From Polaromonas sp. CF318 (GTDB lineage Bacteria > Pseudomonadota > Gammaproteobacteria > Burkholderiales > Burkholderiaceae_C): a stretch of 64,000 nt of DNA. The stretch covers positions 62,001 to 126,000 of the forward strand of contig NZ_AKIV01000135.1 in the NCBI RefSeq assembly GCF_000282655.1. Direction: 5' to 3'. Positions 16,881 to 28,162 of this stretch are shown piece after piece. Every line of letters starts with the position of its first letter. Positions within the stretch are counted from its first letter, which is position 1. The notes beneath the pieces are model-generated. The model was not told the origin of the DNA. It saw nothing but the letters and a program-made list of their open reading frames with translations, and did no database searches. The translations under genes were made by a program, and so were the position numbers.

Positions 16881-19247
16881 ATGAGCAAGCGTTCCGTTAG
16901 CGAGCAGCAGCAGTGGCTGCTGTCCCCCGGGCTGAAGGAAGCGCCGGTGCTGGACCTGATGTGTTCGCATTTCGTGCTGACGCTGGCGGCCCGCCAGGGC
17001 GCCAAGTTCAACGTCAGGCGCGACCTGAACAGCCTGCTCTCGCTCTCCGGCCGGCACCTGGTCTGGCCGCTGCCCGCGCTGCAGCGCCTGCGCGAGTTCC
17101 TGGTGCGCCGCTGCAAGGACAACGAATTCTGGCGCGGCCACGAAAGCCTGAGCGACGCCGAGTTCATGGCGCGCCACGGCGCCTGGCGCGGCCCCTATGA
17201 AGAGGGCACGCTGTTCTTCTACCTCGACGAACACGCCAAGGACCAGCCCAGGGATTTGCTCTCGGTGCTGGCCGCCACCGGCGACTGGCTCACGCACGCG
17301 CTCAAGAAACAATCCACCCTGGTCGAAAAAAACATCGACGCGCTGGCCAACCTGTTGCAACTCAACCGCGCCGAACGCGCGCTGCTGCTCTATGGCACGC
17401 TCGCGCGCTACCAACGCGACCTGCGCTCCCTGCTGGTCGAGTTCAAGGTCAACAACGCGCCCGAAGCCTATGCCGCCATCGCCGACGTGGCCGGCGTCAA
17501 GGCGCCCGAAGTCGCCGAAGCCTTGCGCGCGGGCTCGCGCCTGGAGCGCATAGGCATGGTCGAGAACCTGATCTCCGAACACAACATTACCGACCTGGCC
17601 GACCTCATGAAGGTCAGCGAAAAACTGCCGCCCGTGCTGATGCGCGAATACCGCGACCAGAACGAATTGATGGCCGTCTTCACCCGGCCCGCCGCGCACA
17701 GCAGCCTGGGCCTGGCCGATTTCGCATTTGTGCAGGAGGACGCGCAGGTGCTGGTGTCCCTGTTGCGCAATGCCGTGGCGACCAAGGAGCAGGGCGTCAA
17801 CGTGCTGCTTTATGGCCCGCCCGGCACCGGCAAGACCGAGCTCGCCAAGGTCGTCACGCGGGCCGCCGGGCTGGACCTGTTCGAAGTCGAATACGCCGAC
17901 CGCGACGGCAACTCGCTGAGCGGGCGCGACCGCTACCGCTCGCTGCAGATCGCGCAGGTCTTCCTCAAGGGCAGCACGCATTCGGCCTTGCTCTTCGACG
18001 AAGTCGAAGACGTGTTCCCGCCCATTTCCAGCGAAGCCGCGCAGCTCATGGCGCGTTCCGAACAGCTGCCGGTGCCGGCCAGCGGCTCGGTCAGCGGCAA
18101 GGCCTGGGTCAACCAGATCCTGGAATCCAACACCGTGCCCACGCTGTGGGTCACCAACCGCATCGAGCAGATAGACCCGGCCTTCCGCCGCCGCTTTGCC
18201 TACCACCTGGAGCTGCGCTCGCCGCCGCCCGGCGCGCGCGAGGGCGTGGTGCGCAAGACGCTGGAGGGCGTGCAGGTTAGCGACGCTTTTGTTGCCAAGC
18301 TCACCGCGCGCAAGGGCCTGACTCCCGCGCAGATACGTACGGCCGTTCGGTTTGCCCGGCTGGCCAGCGCGCCGGAGGACAAGGTTGACGCGCAGGTCGA
18401 CGGCGAAGCCATGAAGGCCGCCCTGGCCGGCGGCCGGCCGCTGCTGATGGAGTCGCTGATAGAGCGGCAGCTCAGGAACGCCGACGTGGCCCTGGGCAAC
18501 AAATCGGAGGCGGGAGGGCGGCGCAGCGTCACCACCTACGACCTGTCCATGCTCAATGTCGAGTCGCGCTTTGAGGTGCCTCGCATCGTCGAGGCCCTCA
18601 AGAGCCGCGGCCACGGCAGCCTGTGTTTTTACGGCCCACCCGGCACCGGCAAGACCGCGCTGGCCGAACACATCGCCAGGGCGCTGGACCTGCCCCTCAT
18701 CATCAAGCAGGCCAGCGACCTCATGAGCAAATACGTTGGCGAGACCGAGCAGAACATGGCCGCCATGTTCCGCGAGGCCGAGTCCGAAAAAGCCGTGCTG
18801 CTGCTCGACGAGGCCGACAGCTTTCTGCAGGACAGGCGCGGCGCCCAGCGCACCTACGAAGTGACCGAGGTTAACGAAATGCTGCAGGGCATGGAGCGCC
18901 ACGCCGGCATCTTCATCTGCACCACCAACCTGTTCAACAGCCTGGACCAGGCGGCGCTGCGCCGCTTTACCTTCAAGATCCGCTTCATGCCGTTAACGCG
19001 CGAGCAACGCGAAACCATGTTTGTGGTCGAAGCACTGGCCGGTGATACAACCCTGCTGGTCGGCGACCTGCGCGAGCGCCTGGGCAAGCTCACCCAGCTA
19101 TGCCCCGGCGATTTCGCGGCCGTCAAGCGCCAGGTCGACATCCTCGCGGCCGAGTTTTCGGCCGAGGAATTCCTCGCGCAGCTGGAAGCCGAGCACCGCA
19201 TCAAGCCCGAGGTGCGCGAGGGGCGCAGCATGGGCTTCCTGCAATAA
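16881..19247 (+). CDS. Large tandem AAA+ ATPase, unknown role
   Basis: This 788-residue protein has an ~280-residue helical N-terminal region without recognisable domain, then two AAA+ modules. Module 1 has Walker A GPPGTGKT (about 312-319) and Walker B ALLFDEVEDVF. Module 2 has Walker A GPPGTGKT (about 585-592), MSKYVGETEQNMAAMF and Walker B VLLLDEADSFLQDRR. Both carry Arg-finger candidates (FRRRFAYH, LRRFTFKI). The second module resembles the Cdc48/FtsH clade. No protease domain and no obvious partner is adjacent. ATG 16881 has GGGAGG at 7-nt spacing; the in-frame TTG at 16875 is not needed. Probably a remodelling or unfolding ATPase. Confidence 0.88.
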   Translation: MSKRSVSEQQQWLLSPGLKEAPVLDLMCSHFVLTLAARQGAKFNVRRDLNSLLSLSGRHLVWPLPALQRLREFLVRRCKDNEFWRGHESLSDAEFMARHGAWRGPYEEGTLFFYLDEHAKDQPRDLLSVLAATGDWLTHALKKQSTLVEKNIDALANLLQLNRAERALLLYGTLARYQRDLRSLLVEFKVNNAPEAYAAIADVAGVKAPEVAEALRAGSRLERIGMVENLISEHNITDLADLMKVSEKLPPVLMREYRDQNELMAVFTRPAAHSSLGLADFAFVQEDAQVLVSLLRNAVATKEQGVNVLLYGPPGTGKTELAKVVTRAAGLDLFEVEYADRDGNSLSGRDRYRSLQIAQVFLKGSTHSALLFDEVEDVFPPISSEAAQLMARSEQLPVPASGSVSGKAWVNQILESNTVPTLWVTNRIEQIDPAFRRRFAYHLELRSPPPGAREGVVRKTLEGVQVSDAFVAKLTARKGLTPAQIRTAVRFARLASAPEDKVDAQVDGEAMKAALAGGRPLLMESLIERQLRNADVALGNKSEAGGRRSVTTYDLSMLNVESRFEVPRIVEALKSRGHGSLCFYGPPGTGKTALAEHIARALDLPLIIKQASDLMSKYVGETEQNMAAMFREAESEKAVLLLDEADSFLQDRRGAQRTYEVTEVNEMLQGMERHAGIFICTTNLFNSLDQAALRRFTFKIRFMPLTREQRETMFVVEALAGDTTLLVGDLRERLGKLTQLCPGDFAAVKRQVDILAAEFSAEEFLAQLEAEHRIKPEVREGRSMGFLQ

Positions 19248-19264
19248 AGCGGCCGTAGAACCGC

Positions 19265-20098
19265 TTAAACGCAGGCCAGGCTGGCCTGGTGTTTTTGCCG
19301 AATGGCTTCGCTGACCTCCAGCTGCGCCTGCCGCACGATGCGGCCGTCTTCCATCCACAGCAGCTGGCCCGGCTGCATCTGCTGCCAGTTCTCGTTGCGC
19401 GTGAGCGGCTGCGTCGCCACCACGCAGAGCCGGTCTTCCGGGTTGTTGGTCTGCGCAAAATCCATGCTGAGGTCGGCATCCACCAGGCTGGCGTTGGAAA
19501 AAGGCCATTCGCGCACCAGGTACCACAGCCGCGTCGAGCAGTGCGCGAAAAGCGACTGGCCGTTGGACAGCAGGTAGTTGAAGACACCGAACTCGGCCGT
19601 GCGCTCGCTCATGGCGCACAGCGTGTCGAACACGATGTCGGCCGAGCAGGGCTCGCGCGGGCTGATGCGCTTGAGTTCCTCCATCAGCGCGCAGAAAGCC
19701 CGCTCGCTGTCGGTGGTGCCCACCGGCTGGTAGTTGCCGGCGGACTCCGGCTGGTAGTCGATCAGGTCGCCGTTGTGGGCGAAGAGCCAATGCCGGCCCC
19801 AGAGCTCGCGGGTGAAGGGGTGGCAGTTTTCCAGCCTCATCGGGTCGCCCTGCGTGGCCTTGCGGATGTGCGAGACCACGTTACGCGACTTGATGGCGTA
19901 GTGCTTGAGCATCTCGGCCACCGGCGAGGTGGCCGCCGGCTGGGCATCGACAAAAAGGCGGCAGGCCTTGTCTTCAAAGAACCCGATACCGAAACCGTCC
20001 GCGTGGTGGTCGGTCAGGCCGCCGCGCGCGGCGAAACCGGTCAGCGAGAACCGCAGGTCGGCCGGCTTGGCCGAATTCATTCCCAATAACTGGCACAT
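19265..20098 (-). CDS. Class II glutamine amidotransferase (YafJ-like)
   Basis: This 277-residue Ntn-type amidotransferase has the N-terminal nucleophile Cys 2 (MCQLLGMN). It also has the family blocks HHADGFGIGF, SHIRKAT, CHPFTRELWGRHWLFAHNGDL and TTDSERAF. Stand-alone members, such as YafJ and EgtC relatives, hydrolyse glutamine or gamma-glutamyl amides; the acceptor is unknown. It is convergent with the AAA+ gene and lies downstream of aapP on the same strand, 10 bp from its end, but probably is the upstream-independent unit. Confidence 0.88.
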   Translation of the reverse strand: MCQLLGMNSAKPADLRFSLTGFAARGGLTDHHADGFGIGFFEDKACRLFVDAQPAATSPVAEMLKHYAIKSRNVVSHIRKATQGDPMRLENCHPFTRELWGRHWLFAHNGDLIDYQPESAGNYQPVGTTDSERAFCALMEELKRISPREPCSADIVFDTLCAMSERTAEFGVFNYLLSNGQSLFAHCSTRLWYLVREWPFSNASLVDADLSMDFAQTNNPEDRLCVVATQPLTRNENWQQMQPGQLLWMEDGRIVRQAQLEVSEAIRQKHQASLACV

Positions 20099-20108
20099 GG
20101 GCGCTAGT

Positions 20109-20852
20109 TTAATGCCCCAGAATTTTGGACAGAAAATCCTTGGCCCGGTCAGTCTGCGGATGGTTGAAGAACTCGGTGGGCGTGTTCTCCTCGACGATCT
20201 GGCCCTGGTCCATGAAGATCACGCGGTCGGCCACCGCCTTGGCAAAGCCCATTTCGTGCGTCACGCACAGCATGGTCATGCCCTGGTTGGCCAGCTCCAT
20301 CATCACGTCCAGCACTTCCTTGATCATTTCCGGATCCAGCGCCGAGGTGGGCTCATCGAACAGCATGATCTTGGGCGTGAGGCACAGCGCCCGGGCAATC
20401 GCCACGCGCTGCTGCTGGCCGCCCGACAGCTGCAGCGGGTATTTCTGCGCCTGCTCGGCGATGCGCACACGCTCAAGCTGAGCCATGGCGCGCTCGATCG
20501 CGTCCTTTTTCGACAGGCCCGCCACCCAGGTTGGCGAGAGCGTGAGGTTTTCCAGCACCGTCAGGTGCGGAAACAGGTTGAACTGCTGGAACACCATGCC
20601 GACCTGGCGGCGCACCGCGTCAATCGCCTTGATGTCGTCGCCCAGCAGCGAACCCGCGACGGTGAGCTTGCCTTCCTGGTAGTCCTCCAGCGCGTTGATG
20701 CAGCGGATCATGGTGGACTTGCCCGAGCCCGAAGGCCCGCAGATCACCAGGCGCTCGCCCGGCTTGACTTGAAGGTCGATGTCGCGCAACACGTGGAAAT
20801 TGTTGCCGTACCATTTGTTGACCTTGTCGAAGTGGATGGTGGGTTCACTCAT
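20109..20852 (-). CDS. aapP: General L-amino-acid ABC transporter ATP-binding protein
   Basis: This 247-residue nucleotide-binding subunit has Walker [10 protein letters not shown], the Q-loop VFQQFNLFP, signature LSGGQQQR, Walker [15 protein letters not shown] and switch His THEMGFA. It drives import through AapQM. ATG 20852 is preceded by AGGAA at 7-nt spacing; the upstream in-frame start at 20870 would overlap aapM. Last gene of the minus-strand operon aapJ-Q-M-P, starting 14 nt after aapM. Confidence 0.93.
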   Translation of the reverse strand: MSEPTIHFDKVNKWYGNNFHVLRDIDLQVKPGERLVICGPSGSGKSTMIRCINALEDYQEGKLTVAGSLLGDDIKAIDAVRRQVGMVFQQFNLFPHLTVLENLTLSPTWVAGLSKKDAIERAMAQLERVRIAEQAQKYPLQLSGGQQQRVAIARALCLTPKIMLFDEPTSALDPEMIKEVLDVMMELANQGMTMLCVTHEMGFAKAVADRVIFMDQGQIVEENTPTEFFNHPQTDRAKDFLSKILGH

Positions 20853-20866
20853 TTTGTTATTCCTGT

Positions 20867-21970
20867 TCAACGGGCTTTGCCCACGGCGAGCCGGCGTTCA
20901 ATCCACAGGCTGTAGCGCGACATGGCGAAGCAGCAGGTGAAATAAATCGCGGCGATGAAAATATAGGCCTCGATCTTGAAGGGCCGCCAGTTCGGGTCCG
21001 AACCGACCGCCAGCGACAGCGCGCCGGTGAGCTCGTACAGCGACACGATGGTCACCAGCGAGGTGTCCTTGAAGAGCGAGATGAAGTTGTTCATGATGCT
21101 GGGCACCACCGTGCCCAGGGCCTGCGGCAGCACGATCTTGACCTGCGTCTGCCAGTAGCCCAGGCCCAGGCTGGCCGCCGCCTCGGTCTGGCCCTTGGAG
21201 AGCGACTGCAGGCCGCCGCGCACGATCTCGGCCATATAGGCCGCCGCGAACAGCGTGATGCCGACGATGACGCGCACCAGCACGTCCGGCGACTGGCCTA
21301 TGGGCATGAACAGCGGGAACATGAAGCTGGCCATGAACAACACCGAGATCAGCGGCACGCCGCGTATCAGCTCCACATAGATGACGCACAGCGTGCGTAT
21401 CGCCGGCATGTTGGCGCGGCGCCCCAGCGCCACCATCACGGCGATGGGGAAGGCGATGGTCATGGAGATCACCGTGAGCATCACGGTCAGCGGCAGGCCG
21501 CCCCACTGGTCGGTCGTCACCTTGGCCAGACCCAGGACGCCCCCGCTCATCAGCGTGAAGAAGGCGGCCAGCACTGCCACCCAGAGCAGCGCCAGCCAGG
21601 GCTTCCAGAACCAGCGTATGCAGCTCGCCACCACCAGGCCCAGCAGCAGCAGGGTCGCGAGTTCGGCGCGCCAGTGTTCGGGCTGCGGATAGCGGCCCAG
21701 CAGGATGATGCGGCCTTTTTCGCGGATCACGCCCCAGCAGGCGCCCACGCCGCGCGCGGCCTGGCAGGCGTCGGGCTCCGCCGCGGTGACGGCATGGAAA
21801 ATGCCCCACTGCGCGATGCCTGAAGCGGCCCACAGCAGCAGCGCCAGCACGATGAGGGACACCAGCGAATTGCCGACGCTGGAAAACAGGTTGTTGCGCA
21901 GCCAGGGGATAACACCCTCCATCTTGATGGGGGCGGGGCGGGCGGCGATCGGGACAAAGGTTTTGCTCAT
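20867..21970 (-). CDS. aapM: General L-amino-acid ABC transporter permease
   Basis: This 367-residue inner-membrane permease has the HisM-type fold, with an N-terminal extension typical of AapM. The conserved coupling loop is seen in [25 protein letters not shown], and the C-terminal [20 protein letters not shown] is typical of AapM. It forms the membrane channel with AapQ. It follows aapQ by 3 nt, so the two are translationally coupled. Confidence 0.92.
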   Translation of the reverse strand: MSKTFVPIAARPAPIKMEGVIPWLRNNLFSSVGNSLVSLIVLALLLWAASGIAQWGIFHAVTAAEPDACQAARGVGACWGVIREKGRIILLGRYPQPEHWRAELATLLLLGLVVASCIRWFWKPWLALLWVAVLAAFFTLMSGGVLGLAKVTTDQWGGLPLTVMLTVISMTIAFPIAVMVALGRRANMPAIRTLCVIYVELIRGVPLISVLFMASFMFPLFMPIGQSPDVLVRVIVGITLFAAAYMAEIVRGGLQSLSKGQTEAAASLGLGYWQTQVKIVLPQALGTVVPSIMNNFISLFKDTSLVTIVSLYELTGALSLAVGSDPNWRPFKIEAYIFIAAIYFTCCFAMSRYSLWIERRLAVGKAR

Positions 21971-21973
21971 CGC

Positions 21974-23176
21974 TCAGCGCTCCTTGATGGCGGCACGGCT
22001 GTTGAACCAGTTCATCAGGCCGGACGTCGCCAGCGAGGTGCTCAGGTAGATCAGCATGATGATGGCGATGCACTCCACGGCCCGGCCGGTCTGGTTCAGC
22101 GAGGTGTTCGCGATGGAAACCAGGTCGGGGTAACCCACGGCCACGGCCAGCGAGGAGTTCTTGGTGAGGTTGAGGTACTGGTTGGTCAGCGGCGGGATGA
22201 TGACCCGCAGCGCCTGCGGCAGCACCACCAGCCGCATCGAGTGGCCGCGCGACAGGCCCAGCGAGGCGCTGGCCTCATGCTGGCCCAGCGACACCGAGGC
22301 GATGCCGGCGCGCACCACCTCGGCCACGAAGGCGGAGGTGTAGAGCACCAGGCCCAGCAGCACCGCGAGGTATTCCGGCGACAGCGCGCCGCCGCCTTCG
22401 ACCTGCGATTCGGTCAGCAATGGCAGGTTCCATTCGTTGGGTGCGCCGCCCGCGAGCCAGCCAAGCACCGCACCACCCACGACCAGCGCCAGCGACACCC
22501 AGAGCACCGGCCGCGGCTTGCCGGTCAGGTCGAAGTGACGACGCGCGCTGCGCGCATACAGCACACTCGCCACCACGCCCACCAGCGCCCCGGCGAGCGC
22601 CAGGGTCTGGCCCAGCCCCCAGACGGGAGAGGGATAGGACAGGCCGTTCTTGCTGACGTAAACCCATTTACCGATGTGCAGGGCCTGGTCGATGGCCGGC
22701 AGGTATTCGGTGAACAGCAGATACCACATCAGCAACTGCAGCAGGACCGGGATATTGCGGAACATTTCCACATAGCCGTAGCACAGGGCCCGCACCAGGG
22801 CGTTGCGCGAAAAGCGCCCCACGCCCAGCAGGGTGCCCAGGATGGAGGTCAGCACGATGCCGACCACCGCCACGCGCAGCGTGTTGACCAGCCCGACCAG
22901 GAAGGCTTTCCAGTAGGGGTCTATGGAGTCGTAGCTGAGCCAGCCTTCGCCGATATCGAAGCCGGCCGGCTGCAGCAGGAAGTCGAAGCCGCTCTGGATG
23001 CCGCGGGTCTTCATATTGGCCATGGTGTTGCTGACCAGCAGCCAGATCAGGAAGACGATCAGGCTGACGGCCAGCACCTGGTAGACGATGGCGCGCGCCT
23101 GCTTGCTGCGCCAGGAAAAAACTTTGCGCCGCAGGGCGGGTGCCGGGCGCGGTGGGATCAGGGAGTGCTCGGACAT
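21974..23176 (-). CDS. aapQ: General L-amino-acid ABC transporter permease
   Basis: This 400-residue permease has the large periplasmic insertion between early TMs that distinguishes AapQ/BztB from short HisQ-type permeases. The coupling motif GIASVSLGQHEASASLGLSRG is clear. ATG 23176 (MSEHSLIPP) is chosen because the in-frame TTG at 23212 lies inside the terminator hairpin at 23190-23233. The RBS is weak, and expression must depend on read-through of that terminator. Confidence 0.92.
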   Translation of the reverse strand: MSEHSLIPPRPAPALRRKVFSWRSKQARAIVYQVLAVSLIVFLIWLLVSNTMANMKTRGIQSGFDFLLQPAGFDIGEGWLSYDSIDPYWKAFLVGLVNTLRVAVVGIVLTSILGTLLGVGRFSRNALVRALCYGYVEMFRNIPVLLQLLMWYLLFTEYLPAIDQALHIGKWVYVSKNGLSYPSPVWGLGQTLALAGALVGVVASVLYARSARRHFDLTGKPRPVLWVSLALVVGGAVLGWLAGGAPNEWNLPLLTESQVEGGGALSPEYLAVLLGLVLYTSAFVAEVVRAGIASVSLGQHEASASLGLSRGHSMRLVVLPQALRVIIPPLTNQYLNLTKNSSLAVAVGYPDLVSIANTSLNQTGRAVECIAIIMLIYLSTSLATSGLMNWFNSRAAIKER

Positions 23177-23189
23177 AAACGGTGTACCC

Positions 23190-23233
23190 AAAAAAAACGG
23201 GCCGCTCGACAACGGAGGGTTGTGAGCGGCCCG
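23190..23233 (-). terminator. Intra-operon terminator between aapJ and aapQ
   Basis: On the minus strand, CGGGCCGCTC, an inner ACAAC/GTTGT extension and GAGCGGCCCG form a ~15-bp hairpin, followed by U8 (A-run 23190-23197). It starts 40 nt after the aapJ stop and ends 14 nt before the aapQ ATG. Partial termination here would give more binding protein than membrane subunits. Confidence 0.9.
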
Positions 23234-23272
23234 CTTGCGTTCAACGCATCGGAATCAGGCGATCAGAGATGA

Positions 23273-24313
23273 TCAGCGCACCGGCATGGCGTACATCTGG
23301 CCGCCCTTGTTCCACTGGTTGTTCTGGCCGCGCGGCAGTGCCAGGGGCGTCTTGGGGCCGACGTTGCGCTCGAAGATCTCGCCGTAGTTGCCGACGGCCT
23401 TGACGGCGCGCACCAGCCACTCCTTGTCCAGGCCCAGCAGCTTGCCGGTGTCCTCGCCGCTGCCGGTCAGGCGCATGACCACGGGGTCCTTGCTTTCCTT
23501 GGTCATGGCATCGACGTTGGCCTGGGTCACGCCGTACTCTTCGGCTTCGATCAGGCCGTAGATCACCCACTTGACGATGGCGAACCACTCGTCGTCGCCG
23601 CGGCGCACCATGGGGCCCAGAGGCTCCTTGGAGATCAGCTCGGGCAGGATCAGGTGGTCGGCGGGAACCTTGGCTTCCTTGTTGCGCACCGAGGCCAGGC
23701 CCGAGGCGTCGGTGGTGTAAGCCTGGCAGCGGCCCGAGAAGTAGGCGGCGTTGACGGCCTCCTGCTTTTCAAACACCACCGGCTTCATGCCCAGGTTGTT
23801 GGCCTTGGAGAAGTCGGTCAGGTTTTTCTCGGTCGTGGTGCCGGACTGCACGCAGACGGTGGCGTTCTTCAGCGCCTTGGCGCTTTTGATCTTGCTCTTC
23901 ACGGGGACCATGAAACCCTGGCCGTCGTAGTAAGTCACGGCGGTCATGTGCAGGCCCAGCGAAGCGTCGCGGGTCAGCGAGAAGGTGGTGTTGCGCGAGA
24001 GCACGTCGACTTCGCCGGACTGCAGCGCGGTGAAGCGCTGCTGGGCGTTCAGGGGAACCCATTTAACCTTGGTGGCATCGCCCAGCACGCTGGCGGCGAC
24101 CGCCTTGCAGACGTCGACGTCAAGGCCGGTCCAGGCGCCGTTGCTGTCGGCGGCGGAGAAGCCCGCCAGGCCGACGTTCACGCCGCAAATGACCTGGCCG
24201 CGCGCCTTGATGGCATCCAGTGTCTTGCCGGCGTGGGCGGGTGCCATCGCAGCAAGGGTGAGGCCGGCGGCAGCCAGCGTGGCAAGTCCATGTTTTTTGG
24301 CGATTTTGATCAC
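23273..24313 (-). CDS. aapJ: General L-amino-acid ABC transporter substrate-binding protein
   Basis: This 346-residue periplasmic protein has a signal peptide ending AMAPAHA and a family-3 solute-binding fold: VICGVNVGLAGFSAADSNGAWTGLDVDVC, LQSGEVDVLSRNTTFSLTRD and VCVQSGTTTEKNL. The length and these segments match AapJ/BztA, which bind many L-amino acids. GTG 24313 has GGAGA at 5-nt spacing. First gene of the aapJQMP operon. Confidence 0.95.
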   Translation of the reverse strand: MIKIAKKHGLATLAAAGLTLAAMAPAHAGKTLDAIKARGQVICGVNVGLAGFSAADSNGAWTGLDVDVCKAVAASVLGDATKVKWVPLNAQQRFTALQSGEVDVLSRNTTFSLTRDASLGLHMTAVTYYDGQGFMVPVKSKIKSAKALKNATVCVQSGTTTEKNLTDFSKANNLGMKPVVFEKQEAVNAAYFSGRCQAYTTDASGLASVRNKEAKVPADHLILPELISKEPLGPMVRRGDDEWFAIVKWVIYGLIEAEEYGVTQANVDAMTKESKDPVVMRLTGSGEDTGKLLGLDKEWLVRAVKAVGNYGEIFERNVGPKTPLALPRGQNNQWNKGGQMYAMPVR

Positions 24314-24627
24314 GAGATTCTCCAGTCAGTGAAACTTTTGTAGTCCAGCACGATGCGTGCCAGCGCCGAAATGCTAACCCAAGCATTGCGCGCGCCAAGG
24401 GGGCGCAAAGGCCTATTCGCTCGGGATAAACCCTTGCGAAAAATGCGTCATGAGCTTAATGATGGGTTGGTATGCAGGCCATGCATGGCGCCTGGACACC
24501 AACGCGGAACTTCGGGCCCGGCTGCCCCAAAACCGGGCGCGCCGTGCCCCCTGGAACAACCTTGTGCGCCAAACCCAGGCGGGACCCCCACCGCCAAGGG
24601 ATAACCCTGATGGGGCGTGATGCTTTA
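24314..24627. other. 314-bp gap between aapJ and recQ
   Basis: The gap must hold the aapJ promoter at its left end. I see no supported gene: the only ORF (83 codons on the plus strand) has unlikely composition and no RBS. The right half is rich in CCC/GGG tracts with short hairpins such as GGGCGCGC runs, without a clear terminator T-run for recQ. Confidence 0.5.
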
Positions 24628-26511
24628 TCAGTCGGGCGCCGCGCACACCCGCAGCACTTCGGCGCCATAGGCTTCGCGCTTTTTGACACCTATGCCGCTG
24701 ATGCCGTCCAGCTCGTCCAGGCTTTGCGGCGCCCGCTCGGCGATGGCGCGCAGCGTGGCGTCGTGAAAGATCACGAAGGCCGGCAGGTTGTGCTCGCGGG
24801 CGACTTCGGCGCGCCAGGCTTTGAGGCGCGCCAGGCGTTCCAGCGCGCCGGCATTGAGCGCGGCTTCCGCCAGGCCCTTGACCGAGGTCTTGGTCACGCG
24901 CTTGCCGCGGCCGCCGGCCTTGGCGCCGGCGGCCTGTTCGCGCAGCACCACGCTGACTTCGCCTTTGAGCACCTGGCGCGCGTCGGGCAGGAGTTGCAGG
25001 GTGCTGAAGGCCTCGGCATCCACGCGCACCATGTTGCGCGCGATCAGCTGGCGCAGCACGCCGCGCCACTGCGCCTCGGCCAGGTCCGCGCCTATGCCGA
25101 AGGTGCTGAGCTGGTCGTGGCCGTACTGGGCCATCTTGTCGGTCATCTTGCCGCGCAGGATGTCCATGATGTGGCCGGCGCCGAAGCTGATGCCGCTGGC
25201 CTGCTGCACGCGGTAGATGCAGCTGAGCATCTTGCGCGCGGCCTCGGTGGCATCCCAGACGGCCGGCGGGTTCAGGCAGTTGTCGCAATTCCCGCAGGGC
25301 TGGCTGTCTTCGCCAAAGTAACCCAGCAGGCTGACCCGGCGGCAGCGCGTGTCTTCCGCCAGCGTCAGCAGGGCGTCGAGCTTGCCGCGCATCACCTGCT
25401 TGAACTCCTCGCTGGCCGCCTCGCTGGTGTCAATCATGCGGCGCTGGTTCACCACGTCCTGCAGGCCGTAGACCATCCAGGCGTCGGCGCTCTGGCCGTC
25501 GCGGCCCGCGCGGCCGGTCTCCTGGTAATAGCCCTCGATGTTCTTGGGCATGTCCAGGTGGGCGACAAAACGCACGTCGGGCTTGTCTATGCCCATGCCG
25601 AAGGCGATGGTCGCCACCATGATGATGCCGTCCTCGCGCAGGAAGCGGTCCTGCCGCTGCTGGCGCAGAGCTGAATCGAGGCCGGCGTGGTAGGCCAGCG
25701 CTTTGAGGCCCGCGTCCTGCAGCATGCCGGCGATTTCCTCCACGCGCTTGCGTGACTGGCAATACACGATGCCGGCCTCGCCCTCGTGCTCGGTCTCGAT
25801 GAAGCGCAGCAGCTGGCGCGTCGGGTCGGTTTTTTCGACGATGGTGTAGCGGATGTTGGGCCGGTCGAAGCTGCTGACGAACTGGCGCGCGTCTTCCAGC
25901 TTGAGGCGCTCAATCATGTCCTGGCGCGTCAGCGCGTCGGCCGTGGCCGTCAGCGCGATGCGCGGCACGTCGGGAAAGGTCTCGTGCAGCAGGCTCAGCG
26001 AGCGGTACTCGGGCCGGAAGTCGTGGCCCCACTGGCTCACGCAGTGCGCCTCGTCGATGGCGAACAGGCTCAGCAGCCCGCGCTCGTGCAGCGAGACCAG
26101 CAGGCCCTTCATGCGCGGCGTGTTGATGCGCTCGGGCGCGGCGTAAAGCAGCGTCAGCTCGTTACGCAGCAGCTGCTTTTCAAGCTGGCTGCTTTCGTCG
26201 AAGCTTTGCGTGGAATTGAGGAAGGCCGCCGACACGCCGGCCTCGTGCAGCGCCCCGACCTGGTCGTGCATCAGCGCGATCAGCGGCGAGATCACCACCG
26301 TCACGCCGTGGCCGGCCTGCTGCCGCACGATGGCCGGGATCTGGTAGCACAGCGACTTGCCGCCGCCCGTGGGCATCAGCACCAGCGCGTCGCCGCCGCG
26401 CACCACGTGGTCCACGATGGCTTGCTGCGGGCCCCGGAAGCTGTCGTAGCCGAAGACCTCGGCCAGCACGTGCAGCGGGGTGGAAGGGGAAGAGACGGGG
26501 AGGGAGGACAA
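24628..26511 (-). CDS. recQ: ATP-dependent DNA helicase RecQ
   Basis: This 627-residue 3'-5' helicase acts in recombination and replication-fork repair. It has motif 0 [15 protein letters not shown], motif [13 protein letters not shown], motif [19 protein letters not shown], motif [12 protein letters not shown], a zinc site (CRRVSL ... CGNCDNC), a winged-helix RQC domain and a C-terminal HRDC domain (about 540-620, ending [11 protein letters not shown]). Length and order match E. coli RecQ (~610). It is followed by the rhodanese gene upstream on the same strand. Confidence 0.97.
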   Translation of the reverse strand: MSSLPVSSPSTPLHVLAEVFGYDSFRGPQQAIVDHVVRGGDALVLMPTGGGKSLCYQIPAIVRQQAGHGVTVVISPLIALMHDQVGALHEAGVSAAFLNSTQSFDESSQLEKQLLRNELTLLYAAPERINTPRMKGLLVSLHERGLLSLFAIDEAHCVSQWGHDFRPEYRSLSLLHETFPDVPRIALTATADALTRQDMIERLKLEDARQFVSSFDRPNIRYTIVEKTDPTRQLLRFIETEHEGEAGIVYCQSRKRVEEIAGMLQDAGLKALAYHAGLDSALRQQRQDRFLREDGIIMVATIAFGMGIDKPDVRFVAHLDMPKNIEGYYQETGRAGRDGQSADAWMVYGLQDVVNQRRMIDTSEAASEEFKQVMRGKLDALLTLAEDTRCRRVSLLGYFGEDSQPCGNCDNCLNPPAVWDATEAARKMLSCIYRVQQASGISFGAGHIMDILRGKMTDKMAQYGHDQLSTFGIGADLAEAQWRGVLRQLIARNMVRVDAEAFSTLQLLPDARQVLKGEVSVVLREQAAGAKAGGRGKRVTKTSVKGLAEAALNAGALERLARLKAWRAEVAREHNLPAFVIFHDATLRAIAERAPQSLDELDGISGIGVKKREAYGAEVLRVCAAPD

Positions 26512-26561
26512 GGTCGGGATGGAAAATGAAAACGGCTTGCGCGAAGGCTAGGAAGCGGGGG

Positions 26562-26954
26562 CTACATCTGCTCCCAGGGCAGGCCGTCAAAGCGCCAGCC
26601 CGAGAGCGTGGAGCGCTGGAACTGCTCATCGAGCTCACCCTCGAAGCCGTGCACCACATGCTGCACGTCGGTGAAGCCGGCTGCCTCCAGCGCCTTGCCC
26701 GCGTCCAGCGTGCGTTTGCCGGAGCGGCAGATCAGCAGCACCGGCTGCGCCTTGCCGCTGGCCTCGCGCGCCACGGCCTCGGCGAATTTTTCCGGGTCGG
26801 GCTGCAGGTCAGGGTATTCGTACCAGGGCACGTTGACCACGCCCGGCGGGCGGCCCACGTACAGCGACTCGATTTCCATGCGCACGTCGACAAACAGCGC
26901 GTCGGGATGCGACTGCAGCCAGGTCCAGGCTTCTTTGGGTTGAAAGTTTTTCAT
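26562..26954 (-). CDS. Rhodanese-domain sulfurtransferase-like protein
   Basis: This 130-residue single-domain rhodanese has a catalytic loop with Cys in LICRSGKRT. The N-terminal DALFVDVRMEIESLYVG matches the CDC25/rhodanese fold. The loop supports persulfide transfer. ATG 26954 gives the natural N-terminus MKNFQPKEAW; no good SD is visible. It lies 50 bp upstream of recQ on the same strand and is divergent from the metH N-terminal half. Confidence 0.85.
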   Translation of the reverse strand: MKNFQPKEAWTWLQSHPDALFVDVRMEIESLYVGRPPGVVNVPWYEYPDLQPDPEKFAEAVAREASGKAQPVLLICRSGKRTLDAGKALEAAGFTDVQHVVHGFEGELDEQFQRSTLSGWRFDGLPWEQM

Positions 26955-27115
26955 GATGGAACCAATACCCCTATTGTGGCCGATGGTGTCCCCGCGACAT
27001 ACCGCGGTTTGCCTTCCTCCCTGGGCGCGCGCGTTTTTGTGGGCGATCCGGCGTAAAAACCGGCGTGGCCGCTGCGGAGGCTGCCGAAAAAACCGTCGCA
27101 CCTTAAAATTGGGGC

Positions 27116-28162
<1,047 letters not shown>

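Noticed and set aside
16857..18902. 681-codon minus-strand ORF opposite the AAA+ ATPase
   Set aside because: Antisense shadow; composition of reversed AAA+ codons and no RBS.
24353..24604. 83-codon plus-strand ORF in the aapJ-recQ gap
   Set aside because: Low-complexity Pro/Gly/Cys-rich product without RBS; it overlaps the aapJ promoter.
26955..27115. Cobalamin or SAH riboswitch upstream of the first metH half
   Set aside because: I looked for the B12-box and the SAH core and found neither; only GC-rich short stems are present.
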